DNA from: a virus
Direction: 5' to 3' (one strand)
Length of the DNA stretch: 20,839 nt
Virus record (IMG/VR): IMGVR_UViG_3300028883_000332
Coordinates: 1-20,839 of that record
In this document: positions 15,358 through 20,839 of the stretch, one piece after another
How positions within the stretch are numbered: the stretch's first letter is position 1
Layout: each line of letters opens with the position of its first letter
Made by a program: the position numbers and the translations under genes
The notes under the pieces: model-generated
What the model was told of the DNA's origin: nothing
Database searches by the model: none
What the model saw: only the letters and a program-made list of their open reading frames with translations

Positions 15358-15717
15358 CTAGTAAATCCAAGAAACCTCTTGTGCTTTCGTGTCATCCGAG
15401 TCAAGATGGATGAAGGTTTTACCAATACCTATTCTAGTAAACCCAGCTTTTATAGCAGCGGCTAGAATCGTAAAACGCTGAGAAGATGTTGCAATTGCAA
15501 TATCAGCAGCTTTGCCTCTAAGATGTGAAGAGTTCGGTTTACCACCGACTTCTGGATCAGCATTATGTTTTTCACATCTGTAACCAGAATTTACATTCAT
15601 AGGAATCTGCGCATACATTCTAGTACGCTCTAGAAGTTGCATAAACTTCTTATCCATATGAATCTCTCCACAACATGGACAGGCAAGTTCCTTCTCAGAG
15701 AAGTAAACAGTGAGCAT
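15358..15717 (-). CDS. M15-family (M15A-like) peptidase, probable endolysin
   Basis: 119 residues from the ATG at 15717, with AAAGGGTGAG upstream. A GTG four codons earlier (15729) overlaps the previous stop and has its RBS too close. The protein matches the M15A/D-Ala-D-Ala carboxypeptidase-like family of phage lysins: N-terminal FSEKELACPCCG (residues 6-17), the SGYRC segment (44-48), the zinc motif SSHLRGKAADI with H65 and D72, and the third ligand H104 in FIHLDSD. It should cleave peptide cross-links in peptidoglycan at lysis. There is no signal peptide, so release would need a holin, plausibly one of the small membrane proteins just upstream. Length is typical for the single-domain form. 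Confidence 0.92.
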   Translation of the reverse strand: MLTVYFSEKELACPCCGEIHMDKKFMQLLERTRMYAQIPMNVNSGYRCEKHNADPEVGGKPNSSHLRGKAADIAIATSSQRFTILAAAIKAGFTRIGIGKTFIHLDSDDTKAQEVSWIY

Positions 15718-15721
15718 CAAC

Positions 15722-15919
15722 TTACTCACCCTTTACAAACATCTGAATCGCACGAAGAATGCTGCGATAGACCTTTGCTTCATCTTCCTCATCTAAGCGT
15801 GGAATGTTAACTTTCTTATTAACATATTCTACAATACTATCCTCATATTTTGCGAGCATTACAATCAGCTGACCAAGTGCCCAAGACAAAATCATAGTTT
15901 TTAAAGCGTTGAAAGGCAT
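15722..15919 (-). CDS. Short hydrophobic protein before the endolysin
   Basis: 65 residues, ATG with GAGGAG six to seven nt upstream. It follows the previous gene by 11 nt and ends just before the peptidase start. The N-terminus holds a hydrophobic stretch at about residues 9-24 (ILSWALGQLIVMLAKY) that could span or lie on the membrane. The rest is charged and helical (PRLDEEDEAKVYRSIL). Size, single hydrophobic helix and position next to the endolysin would suit a small holin or pinholin, but nothing specific identifies it. Confidence 0.6.
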   Translation of the reverse strand: MPFNALKTMILSWALGQLIVMLAKYEDSIVEYVNKKVNIPRLDEEDEAKVYRSILRAIQMFVKGE

Positions 15920-15930
15920 AATAGACTCCT

Positions 15931-16239
15931 CTAGCTACCTAACTTTTTCTCAAGACGTCCGAGCCAACCCTTTAGCTCTGTAAAACCGCTTGAGATATTT
16001 TCCTTCATCTCACTCATATTTTCCTTGAGATGTTCCCAACGTTCATTGTCCCTGACCTGTGCTTGTTCTAAAGTACGAATACGATCGTCCCTTATGATGT
16101 TATCTTCTCTCATTTCAACCCTCAAAGCAGTTAAGCTTTCGCTGAATCTAAAGAGTAACTTAATGAACCATCCTAATGCGACTACCATAACAGCTTGCAT
16201 AAAGCCCAAAGTAGCTAACAACCAATCGTGTCCAGACAC
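15931..16239 (-). CDS. Small TM plus coiled-coil protein, spanin- or holin-like
   Basis: 102 residues from a GTG with AAAGG seven nt upstream, 12 nt after the previous gene. One strong N-terminal membrane segment (about residues 6-30, LATLGFMQAVMVVALGWFIK) is followed by a long charged helical region (about 32-102, rich in E, R and K, heptad-like) likely to be a coiled coil. This one-TM plus coiled-coil plan fits an inner-membrane spanin (Rz-type) and matches the T7 18.5 position, between the TerS slot and the terminase. No partner outer-membrane spanin lipoprotein was seen inside or after it. A holin-accessory or hypothetical membrane protein is equally possible. Confidence 0.7.
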   Translation of the reverse strand: MSGHDWLLATLGFMQAVMVVALGWFIKLLFRFSESLTALRVEMREDNIIRDDRIRTLEQAQVRDNERWEHLKENMSEMKENISSGFTELKGWLGRLEKKLGS

Positions 16240-16251
16240 AGTAAGACCTTT

Positions 16252-16656
16252 CTATTCTTCTATCAGCCAACTCAACGCTAGAAAATCATTTGGAGTAAGA
16301 GTATGTTCTTCTTTCTTAAGCATATCAAGAGTGATCTTCGGAATCTCAGGAAGCTCGATAGTATCCTCAAGAGTATCCTTAAGAGAATCATTTACAGCTT
16401 TAGTCTTGTTTTCGGCATCATCATCAAAAGTATAATAGGATCGTGGACCCATCTTAGTATTAGCAGTCTTAGTAACTGCACCTGCTTCTTTAAAAGCCTT
16501 TTCTTGGACCTTCTGAAACTCCTCAACATGTTCCAGGATTTCACGTTTGAGCATTCCAAGCTTTCGTGACATAACCAGATTCTTTAGATTAGTCGCACAA
16601 AGCTTCTCTAGTCCAGACATACCATCAATAAGGTCTTTCAGTTTTACATCACTCAT
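16252..16656 (-). CDS. Conserved phage protein of unknown role, candidate small terminase by position only
   Basis: 134 residues, ATG with a good GAGGAG eight nt upstream, 17 nt after the preceding gene. The N-terminal 55 residues are helical and charged (KLCATNLKNLVMSRKL, EILEHVEEFQKVQEKAF). A linker with PRSYYTFDDDAEN follows, then a C-terminal part ELPEIPKITLDMLKKEEHTL ending in FLALSWLIEE. This layout (helical N-terminus, acidic middle, ...P.I..D.L......TP..L.AL.WLI end) recalls small DUF1617-like proteins of unknown function in many phages. In T7 order the small terminase (gene 18) sits between holin and spanin, which is this slot, and no other TerS candidate is visible. No helix-turn-helix is evident, so the TerS reading is weak. 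Confidence 0.7.
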   Translation of the reverse strand: MSDVKLKDLIDGMSGLEKLCATNLKNLVMSRKLGMLKREILEHVEEFQKVQEKAFKEAGAVTKTANTKMGPRSYYTFDDDAENKTKAVNDSLKDTLEDTIELPEIPKITLDMLKKEEHTLTPNDFLALSWLIEE

Positions 16657-16673
16657 TGTACTTTCTCCTCTGT

Positions 16674-17060
16674 TTAGTTAAAAAGATAAAGGGTAGCCGA
16701 ACCCAATACCGTACCTATTAAAGCGCCAAACAAGTCCCACACGAAAGCGTCCTGCATAGAAAACTTATCTGACAATAAAAAATTCGCTATGAACCAGGCC
16801 TTTAAGCCTGGGTCAGTATTGTAGTGTTTATACCGCTTGTCATTCCACCACGGCTTCCATCCATCACCAACTTCCCAAGCAAACCAGAAACCGTAGCTAT
16901 CACGAAAGCCTAGAATTGGACTTTTATGCAAAAGTGAGAACAGAAAAGCCATAAGCATTGAACCAAAGAAATGACCTACAACATTGTGAAAACTGAACAC
17001 CAGCTTAGCAAAGTCGTTGTTGACTTCAAACTTCGGCTTATACCCTGGGAAGACGCTCAT
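16674..17060 (-). CDS. Small integral membrane protein, lysis-block position
   Basis: 128 residues from the ATG at 17060, which has AAAGGA 8-9 nt upstream. A longer frame back to a TTG at 17102 is less likely. Hydrophobic segments lie at about residues 18-44 and 104-127, with a shorter one near 86-96. Conserved-looking polar positions sit around them: H30 in VGHFFGS, E63 and D66 in WEVGDGW, and D104/D109 followed by GALIG. This H ... E-x-x-D ... D-x-x-G-A-x-x-G layout recalls the DUF2279/YfiM and VanZ-like group of membrane proteins, whose chemistry is poorly known. It lies 48 nt after the tail fibre, where T7 has its holin (17.5), so a lysis role is possible. I do not recognise it firmly. 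Confidence 0.7.
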   Translation of the reverse strand: MSVFPGYKPKFEVNNDFAKLVFSFHNVVGHFFGSMLMAFLFSLLHKSPILGFRDSYGFWFAWEVGDGWKPWWNDKRYKHYNTDPGLKAWFIANFLLSDKFSMQDAFVWDLFGALIGTVLGSATLYLFN

Positions 17061-17108
17061 CAGTTCAGTCCTTTCGCATAAAGTTGAGCACAAACGAATC
17101 AACGTCTG

Positions 17109-20100
17109 CTATGCTTCCGCAATTTCTTCAGTCCATTCATTGAAGAAGTCCGTGCCGAATTGTTCATCAAGAAATCTGACCAGCTTCTCCATTTTTACAT
17201 TAACCACCCGACCTGTCTTGCAATTCTTGGAATAAAACTCCCATTCACCCAGATCATCATGTGGTGTGAGCTTGGTGGCGTTGCCAGCGTCATCCATGCC
17301 GTACAACTCAACGTCCGTGTCAGTTGCCGCATAAAGCTGGGCAAAACCAGTAACTGCCGATGGGGCAGTCTGGTTTGCCATAAGCAATTCACCACTCAGC
17401 AATGATGGTTCCTGAGCTAATGAGTAAATTGCATAGGCATAATTGTTATCACCACCGGAAGCTGCTATGCCATCAGCAATGTAAATGCCATAAGCATAAT
17501 GGTCATTGCCTGCATCTGTATTTATCGCTTTCACCTTATTGATATATAAGCCATAAGCATTTCGGACTATTGCTGAGTTATCACTACCGACAAGTGACAT
17601 ATAATAACCATAAGCATATTGTATGGTGCCGGTTTTGGGGGACCCAGCCTGTGCTCCGATTGATTGATTTATACCATAAATTGATGTTGTATCTCCAGAT
17701 GTGTGAGATAAAGTCATGTCAAAAATCACGGGATTAGTTGTGCCGTCATCAGCATGAGATACATATATGGTTTTGGTAATATTGTTTGTAGAAGTTATTG
17801 AAAATAAATTTGTAGATTGAGCACCTGTGCCGAACCCAAATGTTCCAGCACTCCCGTCATAATTAAAATCAGCATCCCAGCTTCCATCAGAATAAGACTC
17901 AATGCTAAAGTTTCCAGAAGTATTAACCTGAAGGCGATATTTATCATCATTGTCATCACCCTGATCGGCATAAAGATATAAATAAGCACCATCACCTTCC
18001 CCAGCAGTAATAGTGAATGCTCCATCACTCATTGTGAAAGTATTATCACCAATGCTCCACTCCATCTGTAATGCTGAGTGAGTTTGAGTTACATTCCCAT
18101 CATTCCAATTTATAACTCCGCCAGAGGCAAGAAATAAATCAGACCACATTAAACTTGTGGTGCCCAAAGCCTGTGCATCCGTAACACCGGGAGAAAGTGC
18201 TGTGGCTGAATGAGTTAAATTTGCAACCCAGCTTCCGGTGCCATAGTGCTCTAGAGTATAAACTCCGCCATCAGCAACCGCATGACGCCACTTATCGGCA
18301 TTGTCATCACCTTCATCCGCATATAAGTGAAGTTCTACTGCTTGCCCTTCGGCACCGGTGAATCTTCCACCATCAAACCCGGACACGCCAGTGTTTCTTG
18401 TAACTCTAAAAGACTCACCACCCTGCACTTGAAATATATGTTCGTGATAGCTTGGTGGCCCACTTGGGAATGTGTTATAATAAATTCCATCATTGGTGCC
18501 GTCAAAATATACTTGCCAATCAGCCAAACTATCAAGCCTTGTTACATATAACCCGTAGTTGCTGCCATACGTTTGCGCGCAAGTTATGCGTGTGCCACCG
18601 GAAATATTAACCGTGATCGTCTTATTTGACCCAATTCCAGGAAAAGAAGCAGTACCACCACCGGCGGCATCGGGGCTCAACTCGAATACATCTGTCCATG
18701 AACCTGATCTATATGTTTGAAAGGCCCAGGCACCACCTGCTTCCATGACGGTTCTAACTTTGTCAGCATTATCATCGCCTTCATCAGCAAACAAATTTAA
18801 AACTGCGGCATCAGCCTGTGCTCCAGTAATAGTAAGCACATCCCGAATATCAACCCCTGCTGTTCCACCATTAAGAGTGATAAGGCCGTTATCAGCAACA
18901 TCTGATTCAATTGTGATTCTTGAATTGTATGCCCCTGAACCGTAATTAGCTATAGTGAACGAGCCACCATCGCCAGCCCGAACACGCCATTTATCGAGAT
19001 TGTCATCACCTTCATCTGCATACATATATATTGTGGCTTTGTCTGATTCAGCACCAACTATATATAAATCCTTTGATTCGTTGAGATAAACATCCCCACC
19101 AAAGGTAGCACTTGCATCATTGGCAATGGTCAGGGCGGTTGTGCTTGAACTAAAATTGTCTGAGGCAGACCCATCACCAGCAAAAGCCGCAGGCGCACCA
19201 TATACAGTAAACTGAATTGTGCCGTTGTCATCCATAAAGATTCTTGCAGCGGCATCGCCTGTAATAGCACGATAGGCATTGCCAGAACTATAATAGATAT
19301 TGTGGCCAAGTTGGGTGTTTTGTGTTCCTGTATTGTAGTTATATAATGTACCATTCGTGCCAATCTGCAACGCCGTGAAATCAGACTTCCAGCTTTCCAG
19401 CGAACTATTCCCCAACCCCATCACCTGGGCAACACCAGCACCACCCTGAAATCTTGCTATTTCCGCAACTTTTGTTTTATCTTCAAAGTCACTTGTTCCG
19501 AGTATCCTAATAAATGATGCTGCATTGTAATTTGTCGAAATACCGCCCAAGTTGAGAATTGATGAAACATTGGTAACATCACCATGAATTAATCCAACAT
19601 AGTCCTCTGCAAGCTTATAGTGAGGCATGGCGAGGGTAAACTGCTTATTGCTTGTTGCCCCGCGCGTTTTTGCCTCATCATCCGCACCCGCCAGAATAGT
19701 GATGGTCCCACCATATAGGTCAAGCATTCCGTCTGCATGGATTCCAGCAGATACATCGGCGGCGGCGGTATTGGCAGTATAAAACCAAATATCCGCTTTG
19801 GGGTGAGCACCAGCCTGTGCCCCGCTAACCTCTGTTCTTATTTCAGAAGCAAGTTGAGAAGTGACCCATTGCGTATCATTTCCAACCCATCGAATAGCCC
19901 CAAGATTCTCGCCGTCAGATAAGTCAGCATCAGCCCTTGCCAAATACAGGGCACCAGGAGCATTTTCTTTTTGAAGCTCAAGATGTCCAACGGCTGTTGC
20001 CCCAAGAGCAGTAGCCGCACCCATGATGTTCTGACCACCAGCAAGTAGATTCAACTGATTAGCATTGCCAGCAGGGGTAAACACAACTCCAGCATCAAAA

Positions 20101-20839
20101 TCAAGCGTTGCTACAGCGCCAAAGTCCCATGATGTAAATCCGGAAAGGGTCATCATGTTTGCTGAATGTGTAAGCTTGTCTGTTGAGTTCCAGTCAAGAA
20201 CGACCCCGGTAGATAAATCAACTTCTGCCGTAAGTGTTACTCCAGCAAACTCTGGCTTTGCATCTGAGGTAACATCTTGGTTGATAGCAGACGCGGCCTC
20301 TACTGACAAATTAGCATCCACATCAAGAGCAGCACCAGCAGCAATATCAAGACTTGCGGTTCCCTTCGTAATGTTAAAAGTATTAGCAGCCTCAGTCAGA
20401 ATAACTGTAGTCTCAATAATAGCATCAGGTGTTCCATTAGTAGTATAAAGCGCATTGGCAGTTGTGTAACTTCCAGGAGTATCAGTAAGCTCAATAAACT
20501 CATCCTGCGCAGCAGCTACAGTATCAACATATGTTTTAACTGCCTTCTCAGTAGGCACTGCATCATCTGAGTTATCACCAAGCGTACCATCAATGCTAAA
20601 CTCATTTACAGTCGTGCCAAGATTAAAGGTAAGGCTAGATACAGAGCCAACAACTCCACCATCAAATGTAACAGATTCAATGGTAATATTCTTACCCGCA
20701 TATGCATTGAAGGTAGTATCATTATCCGTTAGGGCAGTAAAAGCTAAATCGTCAAACTGCCAGTGAGTATGTAACTTAACAACCCCAGTACCATTCGGAA
20801 CAAGAGAAATATCACCATTGCTGTCTGTTGTCAGTTGAA
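17109..20839 (-). CDS. Long tail fibre / virion fibre protein, 5' end outside window
   Basis: The frame is open to the right edge: 1242 residues are visible and the true start lies upstream. An internal GTG at 20558 could be mistaken for a start, but the upstream codons are open and read as fibre-like sequence (NGDISLVPNGTGVV), so this is one longer protein. The sequence is Gly/Ala/Ser/Thr/Asp-rich and beta-rich. After an N-terminal PTEKAVKTYVD segment come four modules centred on ADEGDDNxDKW (about 17910-19040), then about five YG-Y repeats (17425-17690). The C-terminal cap contains LGEWEFYSKN and KMEKLVRFLDEQFG and resembles the ends of many phage and prophage fibre proteins. Role inferred: host recognition or virion surface fibre. 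It precedes the lysis block, as T7 gene 17 does. By eye it is more GC-rich than the genes to the left, which would suit a mosaic, exchanged gene. Fibre assignment is fairly secure; receptor unknown. Confidence 0.8.
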   Translation of the reverse strand, partial: QLTTDSNGDISLVPNGTGVVKLHTHWQFDDLAFTALTDNDTTFNAYAGKNITIESVTFDGGVVGSVSSLTFNLGTTVNEFSIDGTLGDNSDDAVPTEKAVKTYVDTVAAAQDEFIELTDTPGSYTTANALYTTNGTPDAIIETTVILTEAANTFNITKGTASLDIAAGAALDVDANLSVEAASAINQDVTSDAKPEFAGVTLTAEVDLSTGVVLDWNSTDKLTHSANMMTLSGFTSWDFGAVATLDFDAGVVFTPAGNANQLNLLAGGQNIMGAATALGATAVGHLELQKENAPGALYLARADADLSDGENLGAIRWVGNDTQWVTSQLASEIRTEVSGAQAGAHPKADIWFYTANTAAADVSAGIHADGMLDLYGGTITILAGADDEAKTRGATSNKQFTLAMPHYKLAEDYVGLIHGDVTNVSSILNLGGISTNYNAASFIRILGTSDFEDKTKVAEIARFQGGAGVAQVMGLGNSSLESWKSDFTALQIGTNGTLYNYNTGTQNTQLGHNIYYSSGNAYRAITGDAAARIFMDDNGTIQFTVYGAPAAFAGDGSASDNFSSSTTALTIANDASATFGGDVYLNESKDLYIVGAESDKATIYMYADEGDDNLDKWRVRAGDGGSFTIANYGSGAYNSRITIESDVADNGLITLNGGTAGVDIRDVLTITGAQADAAVLNLFADEGDDNADKVRTVMEAGGAWAFQTYRSGSWTDVFELSPDAAGGGTASFPGIGSNKTITVNISGGTRITCAQTYGSNYGLYVTRLDSLADWQVYFDGTNDGIYYNTFPSGPPSYHEHIFQVQGGESFRVTRNTGVSGFDGGRFTGAEGQAVELHLYADEGDDNADKWRHAVADGGVYTLEHYGTGSWVANLTHSATALSPGVTDAQALGTTSLMWSDLFLASGGVINWNDGNVTQTHSALQMEWSIGDNTFTMSDGAFTITAGEGDGAYLYLYADQGDDNDDKYRLQVNTSGNFSIESYSDGSWDADFNYDGSAGTFGFGTGAQSTNLFSITSTNNITKTIYVSHADDGTTNPVIFDMTLSHTSGDTTSIYGINQSIGAQAGSPKTGTIQYAYGYYMSLVGSDNSAIVRNAYGLYINKVKAINTDAGNDHYAYGIYIADGIAASGGDNNYAYAIYSLAQEPSLLSGELLMANQTAPSAVTGFAQLYAATDTDVELYGMDDAGNATKLTPHDDLGEWEFYSKNCKTGRVVNVKMEKLVRFLDEQFGTDFFNEWTEEIAEA
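17425..17690 (-). repeat. YG-Y repeat tract near the fibre C-terminus
   Basis: Successive segments read SIYGIN, YAYGYYM, NAYGLYI, YAYGIYI and YAYAIYS, spaced about 19-22 residues apart. On the + strand this shows as recurring ccataagcat-like words roughly every 60 nt. Such short regular repeats suit a beta-helical or triple-beta fibre shaft; that fold is inferred from the pattern. Confidence 0.7.
17910..19040 (-). repeat. Four ADEGDDN modules in the tail fibre gene
   Basis: Four diverged copies of a module read L-(Y/F)-A-D-(E/Q)-G-D-D-N-x-D-K-(W/V/Y)-R, then a Gly-rich turn and a Y-x-x-G-(S/A)-(W/Y) end. Their cores lie near 18990-19032, 18761-18800, 18285-18330 and 17935-17985. Synonymous positions differ between copies (GGT/GGC, GAC/GAT, GCA/GCT/GCG/GCC), so the peptide rather than the DNA is conserved and the duplications are not recent. 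The acidic D-E-G-D-D-N-x-D loop could bind a divalent metal; that is inference. Confidence 0.8.

Noticed and set aside
15231-15425. 64-codon minus-strand frame spanning the endolysin end and the terminase leader
   Set aside because: It starts inside the endolysin gene out of frame, has no good RBS and no family-like sequence; its overlap with the terminase start is probably incidental.
17061-17108. Promoter or terminator in the 48-nt gap after the fibre gene
   Set aside because: Only a 5-bp GTTGA/TCAAC stem without a T-run and a poor -10; not convincing.
20556-20558. GTG as the start of the fibre protein
   Set aside because: The same frame is open upstream to the window edge with fibre-like sequence and there is no RBS at the GTG.

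Overview
The window is a stretch of a tailed-phage (podovirus-type) virion module. Every gene I can support lies on the minus strand, so the transcription order runs from high to low coordinates. Genes are packed tightly, mostly with ATGA or TAATG overlaps or gaps under 20 nt. There are only two noticeable intergenic spaces, 116 nt at 15242-15357 and 75 nt at 8576-8650. There is no rRNA, tRNA, CRISPR, transposase or integrase. The DNA is AT-rich by eye. The host is probably a Gram-negative bacterium, inferred from a T7-like set of three ejection (internal virion) proteins that would cross the periplasm. No host gene is present to name it.

Layout in transcription order: (1) the 3' part of a very long tail-fibre gene that runs off the right edge, with four ADEGDDN-type modules, a series of YG-Y repeats and a conserved C-terminal cap; (2) a lysis/packaging block of four small proteins (a membrane protein, a soluble helical protein, a TM plus coiled-coil protein, a short hydrophobic protein) and an M15-family peptidase endolysin; (3) a structured 116-nt leader; (4) the large terminase, then the portal by ATGA overlap; (5) a small protein, an acidic scaffold-like protein, a small beta-rich candidate head-decoration protein and the SU10/DUF5309-type major capsid protein; (6) a hairpin, then the head-tail adaptor, a nozzle-like tail protein and two unrecognised virion proteins; (7) a GNAT-like protein followed by three large ejection-type proteins, the last running off the left edge.

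The order portal - scaffold - capsid - adaptor - nozzle - ejection proteins, and tail fibre - lysis/spanin-like - terminase, is T7-like in logic. The capsid family is not T7's, and the terminase joins the portal directly, so the module is circularly permuted relative to T7.

The most unusual signal is a 21-bp dyad motif of the form (T/A)TGTTCA-N5-TGATCAA-GG. It occurs three times with 18-19 of 21 identities between copies: once in each of the two large intergenic gaps and once just inside the last ejection-protein gene. It looks like an operator or other protein-binding site for a late-gene regulator. Other points are a terminator-like hairpin without a U-tract after the capsid gene, three hairpins before a terminase start that lacks a visible Shine-Dalgarno, a GC-rich duplicated islet in the last gene, and an 18-bp in-frame tandem repeat.
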